A DNA stretch of 64,000 bases from Fibrobacter sp. (GCA_017550445.1 JAFZOV010000145.1:5983-69982); one strand, 5' to 3'. Counted from the first letter of the stretch, positions 1 through 9,937 are shown. Made by a program: numbers and translations. The notes: generated by a model not told the origin, from the letters alone.

Positions 1-742
1 TAGGCACGTTGAGGCAGCGGCTGATATCGCTGGTGATGACGTTTCCGGCATAGTCGATAGAGGTGGTAAAGCGCACGGAATCGTTCACGAATACGGCAAT
101 GTCGGCCGTCCCTGCGCCAATATCCACAAGGGCCACGCCGAGTTCCCGTTCGTCATTAGTCAGCACCGCACTGGCAGCGGCCAAAGGTTCAAGCACGAAG
201 CCCGCCACATTGAGGCCTGCACGGTTCACGCACTTGGCAAGATTCTGCAAAGCGTTCTGGCGAGCGGTCACCACCTGGACATCTACGCCCAAGCGACGGC
301 CGGAACGGCCCTTGGGATTGCGGATATGGTTTTCGTCGTCCAAGGAGTATTCGCCCGGGAAAATGTGAATAATTTCACCGGCCTGGGTAGGCAAAGTACT
401 TGCCTGCTTCGTCACGTTTTCGATGTCTTCTTCGCGAACTTCGCCCATAGGGAGCGTCACGATTCCCTGGGTATCCAAGGAACGGACGTGCTTACCGGCA
501 ATGCCCACATAGACATCGTGCACATCGACACGGGTCGTATTTTCAATGACTTGGACAGCCTGCTGCAATGTTTCCACCACAGAGTCAAGGTCGTCTGCAT
601 TCTTCAGCGGAAAATCGCCGCATTCCACAACGCGAACGTTCTCGCCTTCGGATACACCTACGAACAGGTTTATCTTTGAAGCCCCAATGTCAAGGCCAAA
701 GATGTATTCGTCTTTTTTCTTGTCCAGTTTATTGTCATCCAT
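1..742 (-). CDS. ftsA: Cell division protein FtsA, N-terminal 247 residues (runs off the window)
   Basis: Actin-like ATPase that anchors FtsZ to the inner membrane and recruits later divisome proteins. The reading frame starts at the ATG at 742 and is open to the window edge. The first phosphate motif, GLDIGASK, lies near residue 20 and the second, VDIGAGTAD, near residue 215, with the SHS2 (1C) insertion expected between them, as in FtsA. The start overlaps the end of ftsQ by 8 bases (ATGGATGA), so the two are translationally coupled. It is the last gene visible of the dcw operon; ftsZ would be expected next, outside the window. The C-terminal membrane-targeting helix is not visible. Confidence 0.93.
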   Translation of the reverse strand, partial: MDDNKLDKKKDEYIFGLDIGASKINLFVGVSEGENVRVVECGDFPLKNADDLDSVVETLQQAVQVIENTTRVDVHDVYVGIAGKHVRSLDTQGIVTLPMGEVREEDIENVTKQASTLPTQAGEIIHIFPGEYSLDDENHIRNPKGRSGRRLGVDVQVVTARQNALQNLAKCVNRAGLNVAGFVLEPLAAASAVLTNDERELGVALVDIGAGTADIAVFVNDSVRFTTSIDYAGNVITSDISRCLNVP

Positions 743-1577
743 TGACGCACCTCTTATCATAATTTCTCACATAGGCAAAGCCTAAAAACCTCATATCGAC
801 CTCACCGGCACAAAGCAAATCCTTTGCGAATCCATTTTCCAAGGACTTGTACAGCGTAAACTGATCCTTGTTGGAATCGCGGTCCTTAAAGAGCGCAGTA
901 AAACCCACATCCCTGAAATAGACCTTCATACAATTATCTTCGTCGGACCAGGAAACCTGCGAAACGCGATCGTATAGTTCCATATCGCACTTACGCATTT
1001 CCACCAGGAACTGGGTCACCGACTTCACATGTTCCATAGACGCCACATCCAAAACCGGGAGCCTCATGGCCGTAGCCACGGAATAGGGCAAAGGGTAACC
1101 CTTTTCGGAGTAAATCGTTGCGCGACCTTCCGAAAGTACCGTAAGCACCGGGGATGTTTCGTGGAGCTTGATATAGAGCGAAGAGGGGAACTTCTTTTCC
1201 ACCTTCACCGACAAGATCATGGGGAGCTGACTCAAAGCCGCTTCCACAGAATCGGCGTTCAGTTCCGACATGAGCATACCAGTTTCCACCTGGGCGCCCT
1301 GCATCACGTCTTCCCAAGAAAGCATGCGGTTGCCTTCGATTTCCACATACTGCAGGTGACGCAATTCCAGCGGGTTGAAGCGCTGCAAGTAGAAACGGTT
1401 GTGAATCGCCAGAACCGAAAGAACCACCAAAACCACGGCCAGAATCCAGCCACGGCGCTTGAACCAACACCACGCACAGTCAAACCCGTGTTTCACTTTG
1501 CGAACACGTTCCTGTTTGCGCAGACGTTCGTTGGTGCCAATACGGCGGCCAAGCAATGTGGTTTTACGTCCTGTCAA
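735..1577 (-). CDS. ftsQ: Cell division protein FtsQ/DivIB
   Basis: Bitopic divisome protein that links early and late division proteins. The 280-residue product has a basic cytoplasmic N-terminus, one membrane segment at about residues 45-63 (WILAVVLVVLSVLAI) and a periplasmic POTRA domain beginning at LRHLQYVEIEGNRMLS near residue 73. The start is a TTG at 1577: no ATG lies in the N-terminal region, and a good Shine-Dalgarno (GGGAGAG) sits 4-5 bases upstream of the TTG. It lies between murC (19-base gap) and ftsA (8-base overlap), the normal dcw position. Sequence identity among FtsQ proteins is low, so the call rests on topology, POTRA and position. Confidence 0.88.
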   Translation of the reverse strand: MTGRKTTLLGRRIGTNERLRKQERVRKVKHGFDCAWCWFKRRGWILAVVLVVLSVLAIHNRFYLQRFNPLELRHLQYVEIEGNRMLSWEDVMQGAQVETGMLMSELNADSVEAALSQLPMILSVKVEKKFPSSLYIKLHETSPVLTVLSEGRATIYSEKGYPLPYSVATAMRLPVLDVASMEHVKSVTQFLVEMRKCDMELYDRVSQVSWSDEDNCMKVYFRDVGFTALFKDRDSNKDQFTLYKSLENGFAKDLLCAGEVDMRFLGFAYVRNYDKRCVNG

Positions 1578-1596
1578 TCTTCTCTCCCAATACTTC

Positions 1597-2979
1597 CTAC
1601 AGGCATTCCTTCAAAATTCTTTCGCCCAGCTTCCAGATGTTTCCGGCACCCATGAGTACCACCACATCACCCGGCTGCAATTCCTTCTTGAGAATCGGCA
1701 GCAAGTTCATCTGGTCGCCCACAAAGCGGGAATCACGATGTCCGCGGTCAGAAGCGCTGTTAGACACCAGCGCACCCGTCACGCCTTCAATGGGCTTTTC
1801 GCGGGAGGCATAAATGTCGGTCACCAGGAGAACATCGCAGTTCGCAAAGGCACCGCCAAAGGCATCGTGCTGATCGCGGGTACGCGTAAACAGGTGCGGC
1901 TGGAAGGCCACGATAATGCGGCGATCCGGAAAGGCGTCACGGAAGCCGAGCAAGGTAGCCGTCGCTTCGGTCGGATGGTGAGCGTAGTCATCAAAGACCA
2001 AGACGTCGTTCTTTTCGCCGATGAATTCAAAGCGACGCTTGACGCCTTCGAATTCGGCGCAGGCCTTGCGAGCGATATCGGCAGAGATGCCTTCTTCAAT
2101 TGCAAGCGCAACAGCAGCGGTTGCATTCAGCACGTTGTGACGGCCCGGAATTTGGAGCTTAAATTCGCCCAAGCTTTCGCCATCGTTCAAAATTTCAAAA
2201 ATCGGATAGCCCTTTTCAAAACGCAGGTTATCCACACGGTACTTTGCCTGACGCGTAAAGCCGTAAGTAATCACCGGCTTCTTGAGGCGAGCAAGAATCT
2301 GCTGCACGTTCGGATCGTCGAGGCAAACAATCACCTGACCGTAGAACGGAATCTTGTTGGCAAACTGCACGAAGGCATCCTTGATGTCTTCGATGTTTTC
2401 GTAAGTATCCAAGTGGTCGGCATCAATGTTGGTGATAATTGCAGAAGACGGCATCATCGAAAGGAAGCTGCGGTCGAATTCGTCACTTTCGGCAATCAGG
2501 TAGTCACCCTTACCGACCTTAGCGCCCGAGCCTTTACCCTTGACTACACCGCCCACGATAATGGTCGGGTCAAGGCCGGCTTCTTCCCAAATCTGGCCCA
2601 CGATAGAGGTGGTCGTGGTCTTACCATGAGTGCCTGCAATCGAAAGCGTGTACTTCATGCGCATGAGTTCGCCCAGCATTTCGGCACGGCGAATCACCGG
2701 AATACGGCGGTTACGGGCTTCAACCAGTTCCGGGTTATCGTGCGGAACAGCAGAAGAATAAACCACCAAGTCCGTATCTTCGACGTTAGATGCTTCGTGC
2801 TTCGAAAACACCTTAATGCCAAGGCCCTTCAGGTAATCAATCACCTGGCTTTCACCGGTATCGGAACCGCTCACCACGAAACCGTTATCGTGGAGCACTT
2901 CGGCAATACCGGACATACCGGCACCACCGATACCTACAAAATGAAGCTTACGGACACGCTTACAATCATTAATCTGCAT
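1597..2979 (-). CDS. murC: UDP-N-acetylmuramate-L-alanine ligase MurC
   Basis: Cytoplasmic Mur ligase that adds L-alanine to UDP-MurNAc in peptidoglycan precursor synthesis. The 460-residue length fits the family. A glycine-rich UDP-binding motif (GIGGAGMSGI, 16-25) opens the N-terminal domain, the ATP loop GTHGKTTT is at 116-123, and the FDDYAHHPTE motif marks the C-terminal domain. The ATG at 2979 has AAGGAG 8 bases upstream and overlaps the murG stop by one base (TAATG). Complete, with no missing key residues seen. Confidence 0.96.
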   Translation of the reverse strand: MQINDCKRVRKLHFVGIGGAGMSGIAEVLHDNGFVVSGSDTGESQVIDYLKGLGIKVFSKHEASNVEDTDLVVYSSAVPHDNPELVEARNRRIPVIRRAEMLGELMRMKYTLSIAGTHGKTTTTSIVGQIWEEAGLDPTIIVGGVVKGKGSGAKVGKGDYLIAESDEFDRSFLSMMPSSAIITNIDADHLDTYENIEDIKDAFVQFANKIPFYGQVIVCLDDPNVQQILARLKKPVITYGFTRQAKYRVDNLRFEKGYPIFEILNDGESLGEFKLQIPGRHNVLNATAAVALAIEEGISADIARKACAEFEGVKRRFEFIGEKNDVLVFDDYAHHPTEATATLLGFRDAFPDRRIIVAFQPHLFTRTRDQHDAFGGAFANCDVLLVTDIYASREKPIEGVTGALVSNSASDRGHRDSRFVGDQMNLLPILKKELQPGDVVVLMGAGNIWKLGERILKECL

Positions 2980-4049
2980 TAATCATTCTCCTTAGAGAGG
3001 ATAACACGAGCAATCTGGTCGGCAGCATCGGGCATTCCGAGCTTTTTAGCCGCGATGGCCATGGAATTCAAACGGGCTTCATCACCCAAAAGCTGTTCCA
3101 CCTTTTCCCACAGGTGATTTTCTTCGGCATCGAGTTCCACCAAAGCAGCTCCAGCCTTTTCCACCACGCGGGCGTTATGTTCCTGATGGTTAGCGGTTGC
3201 GTGCGGGAACGGCAAGAGAATCGAGGGCTTACCGAAGGCAAGAATTTCAGCCAAGGCCGAAGCGCCTGCGCGGCTGATAATCAAGTCAGCATGCTTCATG
3301 TAAGCGTAAATGCCATCCAAGAAACCGCGAATCGCAACATTCTTCACATCGCCCACGCGAGAGCTGATGGTTTCCACATTCTTGACACCCACCTGCCACA
3401 CCACGGACACATCGTCGCGAGCGGCAATCTTCTTGATGCTTTCTTCAATCTTGTTGTTGATGCCAACAGCACCCTGAGAGCCGCCCACAATGAACACGGC
3501 CTTTTTCCCCGGAGCAAATTCAGCCGGACGTGGCAAGGAATCGCCCACCGGCAATTCACGCACCGGGTTGCCAAAAATCATGCACTTTTCGGCAGGGAAA
3601 TACTTGGCAGCCTCATCAGAAGTCACAAAGACGGTCTTTGCATAGCGAGCGCCCACCTTGTTAGCGACACCGGCCACGGCATTCTGTTCCTGCAAGTAAA
3701 CGGGAATGCCAGCGGTTCCTGCGGCAAGCACAATCGGGAGCGACACGTAGCCACCCGTTGCAACAACAACGTCGGGCTTTACTTTCTTAATCACACTCTT
3801 GGCGCGAACAAGAGCCTTGGACAAATTAAAAGGCAGAGCCAAATTCTTAAGGAACGGTCCACGATGCAGAGGAACAGCCGAAATGTATTCATAGGGCCAA
3901 TCCTTAGCCACAAGGCGTTCTTCCATAGAATCCTTACGGCCCGCAAAAGTAATATCAGTCACGCCCATTTTCTTAAGGCTATTTGCAATGGCTACGGCCG
4001 GGAAAATATGTCCGCCGGTACCGCCACATACGAAAAGGAACTTTTTCAT
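2979..4049 (-). CDS. murG: UDP-GlcNAc:undecaprenyl-PP-MurNAc-pentapeptide GlcNAc transferase MurG
   Basis: Membrane-associated GT28 glycosyltransferase that converts lipid I to lipid II. The 356-residue product shows the N-terminal GGTGGHIFPA loop (9-18), the second G-loop GGSQGAVG and the nucleotide-sugar region SRAGASALAEILAFGKP followed by LLPFPHATANHQ. The start ATG at 4049 has AAGGAG six bases upstream and overlaps the ftsW stop by four bases. It lies between ftsW and murC, the conserved order. Confidence 0.96.
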   Translation of the reverse strand: MKKFLFVCGGTGGHIFPAVAIANSLKKMGVTDITFAGRKDSMEERLVAKDWPYEYISAVPLHRGPFLKNLALPFNLSKALVRAKSVIKKVKPDVVVATGGYVSLPIVLAAGTAGIPVYLQEQNAVAGVANKVGARYAKTVFVTSDEAAKYFPAEKCMIFGNPVRELPVGDSLPRPAEFAPGKKAVFIVGGSQGAVGINNKIEESIKKIAARDDVSVVWQVGVKNVETISSRVGDVKNVAIRGFLDGIYAYMKHADLIISRAGASALAEILAFGKPSILLPFPHATANHQEHNARVVEKAGAALVELDAEENHLWEKVEQLLGDEARLNSMAIAAKKLGMPDAADQIARVILSKEND

Positions 4050-5221
4050 ACGCCACTCCTTGAATATTCATAGTTTCTGTAGGCACTGCTTTCGAGCGAG
4101 GCTCCGCTCATGTAGGGTTCCTTGATCATCTTGCCCGTATTGGATCTTGAAATGTTCAACAGAATTCCCACCGCCACACAGCTGTAAATTAAGTTGGTTC
4201 CGCCAAAGCTGATAAACGGGAGAGGTTGGCCCGTCGTGGGGAAAAGCCCCACACAGACGCAGACGTGAACCAAAAAGTTGAAGAAAAGCGAGAACGTGAG
4301 AGCCACCGCCAAGTACTTTCCAAAACGGGTAGAAGACTGGCGGGCAATCTTAAAGCCCTGCGCAAACAAGACCGCATACAAGGCAAGCAAGAAGAAGGTT
4401 CCCATGAATCCGAATTCTTCGCCAGCCACCGCATAAATCACGTCTTTATGGACTTCGGGCAAGTAACCCAGTTTCTGCACGCCCAGACCAAAGCCAGTTC
4501 CCGAGAAACCGCCGTTACCCAAAGCGAGCAAGGCATGTTCACCCTGCCAATTGGAAGCGGCCATTTCGCCTTCGGCAGCCATGAACGCATGAATACGCTT
4601 GCTTGAATGCCCCGTCAACAAGAGCATTATGATTCCCGGCGGAATCAAGGCGCCAATAGTAATGGCCAGGTACTTGTAGTTTACACCCGCCGTAAGCATC
4701 ACGCAAATCACAATCATCGAAAGCATCATGAGCATCGAATAGTTGGGCTGCATAATCAGCAGGAATGCCGTAATGCCAAAGAAAATGCCCGGTTGAATCA
4801 GGGTGCAAGCGACACTCTTGATATTGTCACCCGCCTGAGAGAACTTTCCGCAAATGCAAATGAGCATGCCAAGTTTCATGATTTCAGACGGCTGAATGCC
4901 CAAAATCCAGCGGTTTGCACCCTTGACACCATGCCCCGCCACAAGGGCAGCCACAGTCAGGGCGACACCAACAAAGAAGGTGACGCGTCCAAGCCAGACC
5001 CAATGACCGTAATCCAGGAATCGCGCGAGGCCAAGCATCAGAATCAAACCGAACACAGCCTTGATCAAGTGCTTCTGCAAGTAGTATTCTGCAGGAAGTC
5101 CATGAGACACAGCAAAATGGGCCGATGCCGTATACACAATAGGCACACCCAAACAAATCAGCACCAACACTACTACAAGGAGTAGCTTGTTCATGCCGGT
5201 ATTTGCAACTGTGTTTTCCAT
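4046..5221 (-). CDS. ftsW: SEDS peptidoglycan glycosyltransferase FtsW
   Basis: Septal SEDS-family polymerase that works with the class B penicillin-binding protein FtsI to polymerise lipid II. About ten hydrophobic segments span the 391 residues. Family motifs include NRWILGIQPSEIMKL near residue 103, the large periplasmic loop with GNGGFSGTGFGLGVQKLGYLP (shortened here to its conserved core GTGFGLGVQKLGYLPE), and GQPLPFISFGGTNL near the end. It follows murF after only 15 bases, where mraY and murD would normally lie. No strong Shine-Dalgarno is close to the ATG. RodA would be the alternative, but the dcw position favours FtsW. Confidence 0.93.
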   Translation of the reverse strand: MENTVANTGMNKLLLVVVLVLICLGVPIVYTASAHFAVSHGLPAEYYLQKHLIKAVFGLILMLGLARFLDYGHWVWLGRVTFFVGVALTVAALVAGHGVKGANRWILGIQPSEIMKLGMLICICGKFSQAGDNIKSVACTLIQPGIFFGITAFLLIMQPNYSMLMMLSMIVICVMLTAGVNYKYLAITIGALIPPGIIMLLLTGHSSKRIHAFMAAEGEMAASNWQGEHALLALGNGGFSGTGFGLGVQKLGYLPEVHKDVIYAVAGEEFGFMGTFFLLALYAVLFAQGFKIARQSSTRFGKYLAVALTFSLFFNFLVHVCVCVGLFPTTGQPLPFISFGGTNLIYSCVAVGILLNISRSNTGKMIKEPYMSGASLESSAYRNYEYSRSGV

Positions 5222-5236
5222 TACTTCGTTAAATCC

Positions 5237-6619
5237 TTAAGCCTTGACCTTCGTGAGTTTAAGCATGGCATCCACCACCTGTTCCATGTGCATGCCGCGG
5301 CTGCCCTTGATCAAGAGCACGTCGCCTTCTGCCACGATTTCGGTGAGGGAATCAATCAATTCCTGAACGCTTGCAAAGTGGTGCGCAGCCTTCATGCCCT
5401 TGGCCTTTGCGCCCTTCACATAAAGCTTTGCCTTTTCGCCCACGGTCAGGAGCATGTCGAAATTCATTTCGGGCACCATGGCACCCATTTCCTGGTGCAA
5501 AGCGTCCGTCTGTGCGCCAAGTTCCAGCATATCACCGAGAATGGCGATACGGCGGTTCACCTTCATGTTGCCAATGGTCTGCAGAGCCATCTTGGTCGAA
5601 GACGGGTTCGCATTGTAGCAGTCAGACACAATCTTGAAGCCGTTCGCATTCTTGATTTCCATGCGCATGTTGGTCGAACGGAAGTTCGCAAGAGCCTTCG
5701 CGATATCGGCCTTCGGGACTCTGTACTGGAGGCCAACAGCGATAGCGGCGAGAGCGTTATAGAGGTTATGGATGCCCGGTACATTCAGCGTAAACTTGGT
5801 ACGGTCTACAAAGAAGGTAGCGCAATTGTCTTCGCTCCATTCGAGCTTTTCGGGCTTGATAATGCCACGCTTCACGCCAAAGGTCACCACCTTGTAGCTG
5901 GTATTACTGCGACACTTGCAAAGGCGCGGGTCGTCGGCGTTCACAATGAGCACGCCGTTCTTCTTGAGGCCGGCGACAATCGTCTTCTTTTCGGCGAATA
6001 CGCCATCCAAATCCTTGAGGCGTTCCAGGTGAGAAGCGCCAATGTTGGTAATCACGGCAACATCGGGTTCCACCGCCAGAGAAAGCGGGCGAATTTCATC
6101 GGGACCGCTCGTTCCCATTTCGATCACGGCGGCTTCGTGGCTGTGTTTCAGCTGAAACAGCGTCATGGGCACGCCAATGTGGTTGTTAAAGTTACCGGCG
6201 GTGGCGTGCGTGTTATACTTCTGCGAAAGAACGGCCTTCACCATTTCCTTGGTAGTCGTCTTGCCGTTACTACCCGTAATGGCGACCTTCTTCACCTTGA
6301 AATTCTTCTGGTAGCCCTTGGCGAGCTTGAGGAGCGCTTTCGTCGTATCGTCGACGGGCGCATACATCTTGAAGTTTTCAATGCCTTCGGCATCAGCATT
6401 CACGACACTCATCAATGCTCCATTTTTTTCCATTTGTGTTACAAACTGGTGGGCGTCAAAGCGTGCGCCCTTGATTGGCCAAAAGACCACGCCCTTGGCA
6501 GGTTCGCGAGAATCCATGCAAAGATTCACCTTACGGTTCTTTGTACGGCCATCAACGCCTACCGCGTAGGTTTCGAGGATTTCCAAAAGTTCCTTGATCT
6601 TCAAATCCAGCTTATACAT
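5237..6619 (-). CDS. murF: UDP-MurNAc-tripeptide-D-alanyl-D-alanine ligase MurF
   Basis: Adds D-Ala-D-Ala to complete the UDP-MurNAc-pentapeptide. The 460-residue product has the Mur ligase architecture: N-terminal UDP-substrate domain, ATP loop GSNGKTTT at 116-123, central motif NFNNHIGVP, and a C-terminal domain with DCYNANPSS and ILGDMLELG, both typical of MurF. The ATG at 6619 overlaps the murE stop by 8 bases, with AAGG about 9 bases upstream. The next gene downstream is ftsW. Confidence 0.95.
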   Translation of the reverse strand: MYKLDLKIKELLEILETYAVGVDGRTKNRKVNLCMDSREPAKGVVFWPIKGARFDAHQFVTQMEKNGALMSVVNADAEGIENFKMYAPVDDTTKALLKLAKGYQKNFKVKKVAITGSNGKTTTKEMVKAVLSQKYNTHATAGNFNNHIGVPMTLFQLKHSHEAAVIEMGTSGPDEIRPLSLAVEPDVAVITNIGASHLERLKDLDGVFAEKKTIVAGLKKNGVLIVNADDPRLCKCRSNTSYKVVTFGVKRGIIKPEKLEWSEDNCATFFVDRTKFTLNVPGIHNLYNALAAIAVGLQYRVPKADIAKALANFRSTNMRMEIKNANGFKIVSDCYNANPSSTKMALQTIGNMKVNRRIAILGDMLELGAQTDALHQEMGAMVPEMNFDMLLTVGEKAKLYVKGAKAKGMKAAHHFASVQELIDSLTEIVAEGDVLLIKGSRGMHMEQVVDAMLKLTKVKA

Positions 6620-8039
6620 TTTCCATCGCCTTCACCGCTTCTTCGCGGTCATCAAAATGGTGCTTGGTCTTACCCACAATCTGGTAGTCTTCGTGGCCCT
6701 TGCCTGCAATCACAAGCCAGTCGCCGTCATTCAATTCTGCGCAAGCCTTGGCAATCGCTTCTTCGCGCTTTTCTACAACGCTGAACTTGTCCGTCTTCAT
6801 GCCGGCACGGACATCGTTAATGATATCGGTCGGATTTTCGGTACGCGGATTATCGGAGGTGAGCCAAGCCTTGTCGGCAAGGCGTTCAGCAATTGCACCC
6901 ATAATCGGACGCTTGGTCTTGTCGCGGTCACCTCCACAGCCGAACACGCACGCGAGCTTGCCTCGGCAGAGGCTGCGCGCGGTCGTAAGTACGCGTTCCA
7001 AAGCATCGGGGGTGTGGGCGTAATCCACAATCACGTGGCGGCCATTCTTGTTCCAAACCTTTTCAAAGCGACCCGGAACGCGTACTTCTGCCAGAGCTTT
7101 GCGCATGGCAGGTTCGGCCACGCCAACTGCCTTCGCCCATGCAAGCACAAGCATCACGTTATCCACATTAAAGTCGCCACAAAGCGGAGTCTCAAAGGGT
7201 TCTGCACTAATAGCGGGCAGCAACATCTTGAGACCATCTTCGGTATTCTTCACAGCCCCTTCGGGCTTCACAAAGGCACTAACGACCCCTAGACGCGAGA
7301 CAGCCACCCTCCGGTCCGCTCCTATCCCGGCTAGGGAATCGTATAGTTTCTTACCATACGCATCATCGATGTTGATAATGGCAACGCCATCATCAGCCAA
7401 ATAACGCGTAAACAAAAGCTTTTTCGCCTCAAAGTAGGCGTCCATTGTCTTATGGTAATCAAGGTGGTCTTGCGTTAGGTTGCTGAACAAGGCGCTCTTA
7501 TAAAGCACCCCAGCCATACGGCCCTGATCCAGCGAGTGCGAAGACGCTTCCATCACCAAATCCGTACAACCGGCCTCTACCGCTTTTGCAGCAAAGGCAT
7601 ACAAATCCAAAAGTCCCGGCGTCGTAAGCGTTGCAGGCACCGAAGTATCGCCAATCTTGTTCTTGATCGTTCCAAGGAGCGCCACCTTATGGCCAGCAGC
7701 CGTAAGCATCGCATCCATCAGGAACGCACTCGTCGTCTTACCGTTCGTACCCGTTACCGCATGGGCATTCAGCTTTGCAAACGGATCCTTGTAGAAAATC
7801 TTTGCAGCTTCAAGGCGTGCGGCCTTCACATCGGCAACCTGACTCCACTTCGAAGTCAAGCCTTCAGGAGCCACATTTTCGCTCACCACGGCAACTGCAC
7901 CCGATGCCACGGCAGTTCTAGCAAATTCATCGGATTTTTCACCCGGCATCGAGAAAAATAAATCTTTAGCCTTCACGCGGCGGGAGTCGTCGCACAGGCC
8001 ACAAACATTCAACTTCTGCATCAAAGTTTCAGAAATCAC
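6612..8039 (-). CDS. murE: UDP-MurNAc-tripeptide synthetase MurE, meso-diaminopimelate type
   Basis: Adds the third stem-peptide residue. The motif DNPR (in SDNPRTENP) near the C-terminus is the hallmark of enzymes using meso-diaminopimelate, as expected for a Gram-negative cell wall. The ATP loop GTNGKTT lies at about 97-103. I place the start at a GTG at 8039: it forms TAGTG with the ftsI stop and has AAAGGAG about 10 bases upstream. An in-frame ATG exists at 8069, but it lies inside ftsI and would add ten non-conserved residues. The product is 475 residues. Confidence 0.94.
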   Translation of the reverse strand: MISETLMQKLNVCGLCDDSRRVKAKDLFFSMPGEKSDEFARTAVASGAVAVVSENVAPEGLTSKWSQVADVKAARLEAAKIFYKDPFAKLNAHAVTGTNGKTTSAFLMDAMLTAAGHKVALLGTIKNKIGDTSVPATLTTPGLLDLYAFAAKAVEAGCTDLVMEASSHSLDQGRMAGVLYKSALFSNLTQDHLDYHKTMDAYFEAKKLLFTRYLADDGVAIINIDDAYGKKLYDSLAGIGADRRVAVSRLGVVSAFVKPEGAVKNTEDGLKMLLPAISAEPFETPLCGDFNVDNVMLVLAWAKAVGVAEPAMRKALAEVRVPGRFEKVWNKNGRHVIVDYAHTPDALERVLTTARSLCRGKLACVFGCGGDRDKTKRPIMGAIAERLADKAWLTSDNPRTENPTDIINDVRAGMKTDKFSVVEKREEAIAKACAELNDGDWLVIAGKGHEDYQIVGKTKHHFDDREEAVKAMENV

Positions 8040-9937
8040 TAGCCTTTCTCCTTTAGCGTCAGCAAACAAATCTGCCCCTTGCGGAGCTGTTCTCCAGCTT
8101 TCGGGCTCTGCGCCACAACGCGGCCCATACCGTTATATTCCACGTTCATGCGAATATTTCCGGCAATTTCAAGAGCATCTTTCAGCGAAAGCCCCTTCAA
8201 ATCGGGCATCGTCGAGGCATCAATATCGCCAAGCTTCAGCACGAGTCCAAGAGAATCCGTCTTGTCGCGACGTACCGAGAGCACGCGAGAACCTTCGCCT
8301 TCAAAAGTCACCGGGCACTTCTTGCTTGCCGCCACCGACTTTGCCGTCTGCGCAAGCATGCCCACATAATCACCTTCGCAAGCCGACTTCTTGCCCACAA
8401 AGGCAAGCTCATGCGATGCCGGCGAAAGCTTCGGGTGGTAATAAATACCTTCCATAATGCGGCGGAAAATCGGGCCTGCCGTTGCACCACCCGTATGGCC
8501 ATAAAGCTTGTCAGCGTTCGGATCATCGACCAGCACCATGCACACGTAGCGCACATCTTCAACAGGAGCAAGGCCAATGAACGAAGCCACCTGATGTTCG
8601 CGATCGTACTTACCCGTTTCCTGGTTGTACTTTTCTGCCGTACCGGTCTTGCCGCCAAAAATCACATCCGGGATCTTCTTGCTTGCCACGCGCTTTGCCG
8701 TACCGCTGTTCACCACACGATTCAGCATCTTGCGAATAGAAGCCGCCGTACGTTCCGAAATCACGCGACGCACCTTCACCGGTTCCTTCTTTTCGACAAG
8801 GTTACCGTCAGAATCGCGCCATTCCTTCACAATCATCGGTTCCATCAAGGTGCCGCCATTGGCAATCGTCGCGTAAGCCATCACCATCTGAATCGGCGTC
8901 ACAGACACAGCGTGACCAAAGCCCATCGTTTTAAGCGTACGGTCATCGCGAGTCAGTTCGTAAGGCATGTAAAGGCGGCCCGCTTCTTCACCAGCCAGGT
9001 TTTCAGAAGTCTTCATGCCAAAGCCAAAGTTGCGGGCCATGCGGTAAAGCTTTTCGGCACCCACCTTGTCAGCCACCTTTGCAAACACAATGTTCGAAGA
9101 CTGCACCATCGCTTCGGCCATATCCATATCGCCATAAATGTGCGTATCGCAAATACGCTCGGCACGGGCGCTCCAGCTCCAGCACTTACCTTCGTTCGCA
9201 AAAATCGTATCTTCAGGAACAACGCCATTTTCAAGGGCAGCGGCAGCCGTAATCACCTTGAACGTAGAACCCGGTTCGTAAGACATTGCCACGATGTCGT
9301 TCTTCGCCATTTTGCCCACACCCTGCTTTTTAGAGTTCGGGTCAAATGTCGGGTAGCTCGCCATGGCAAGGATTTCGCCCGTATACGGGTCCACCACCAC
9401 GGCAGACGCACTGGCGGCACTGAATTCATTCACGCCGTCCTTCAACGCCTTTTCCACGATTTCTTGCATATCGCGGTCAATAGTCAGCACCAGGTTCTTA
9501 CCCGGCTTGGCTTCGGCCACGTTTTCGGAGCGGCCCAAAATTTCACGTTCCTTGGCATCCTTCACACCCACGCGGAAACCTTCGTTACCACGCAAGCGCA
9601 GGTCATACATGCGCTCCATGCCCATGCTGCCCTTGCCATCGTAATTCACCTTGCCCACAATCTGCGAAGCAAGCTTGCCCTGCAAGAAAATGCGGCTATA
9701 ATCCTCGGCGCGGCCCGTATCACGCAGGTTCTTTGCAAACACCACGCCGTTTCTGTCCAAGATTTCGCCGCGTTCGGCATAAATATTCTTGGTACGGGTC
9801 GTCTGGTCCTTAGTTTCCTTCTGGTACACTTCGCGGTTCAGCACCTGAATGTTAAAGGTCTGCCAAGCCAGCACGCCAATAGCGCCCAGCACAATCATCT
9901 TGGCAACCGAGAGAGCATCCATATTCACAATATTCAT
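8039..9937 (-). CDS. ftsI: Division-specific class B penicillin-binding protein FtsI (PBP3) with PASTA domain
   Basis: Septal peptidoglycan transpeptidase. One N-terminal membrane segment (about 12-30) is followed by a dimerisation/pedestal domain and a transpeptidase domain with the three active-site motifs STFK (224-227, nucleophile Ser224), SSN (280-282) and KTGT (430-433). A single PASTA-like domain occupies about 570-632 (MPDLKGLSLKDALEIA to the C-terminus), which is absent from E. coli FtsI but common in other phyla. A GGAGG lies four bases before the ATG at 9937. It overlaps ftsL by four bases. Confidence 0.94.
   Translation of the reverse strand: MNIVNMDALSVAKMIVLGAIGVLAWQTFNIQVLNREVYQKETKDQTTRTKNIYAERGEILDRNGVVFAKNLRDTGRAEDYSRIFLQGKLASQIVGKVNYDGKGSMGMERMYDLRLRGNEGFRVGVKDAKEREILGRSENVAEAKPGKNLVLTIDRDMQEIVEKALKDGVNEFSAASASAVVVDPYTGEILAMASYPTFDPNSKKQGVGKMAKNDIVAMSYEPGSTFKVITAAAALENGVVPEDTIFANEGKCWSWSARAERICDTHIYGDMDMAEAMVQSSNIVFAKVADKVGAEKLYRMARNFGFGMKTSENLAGEEAGRLYMPYELTRDDRTLKTMGFGHAVSVTPIQMVMAYATIANGGTLMEPMIVKEWRDSDGNLVEKKEPVKVRRVISERTAASIRKMLNRVVNSGTAKRVASKKIPDVIFGGKTGTAEKYNQETGKYDREHQVASFIGLAPVEDVRYVCMVLVDDPNADKLYGHTGGATAGPIFRRIMEGIYYHPKLSPASHELAFVGKKSACEGDYVGMLAQTAKSVAASKKCPVTFEGEGSRVLSVRRDKTDSLGLVLKLGDIDASTMPDLKGLSLKDALEIAGNIRMNVEYNGMGRVVAQSPKAGEQLRKGQICLLTLKEKG

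Noticed and set aside
8039..8069. murE start at the ATG at 8069.
   Set aside because: It lies inside ftsI without conservation, while the GTG at 8039 has AAAGGAG and a TAGTG coupling to ftsI.
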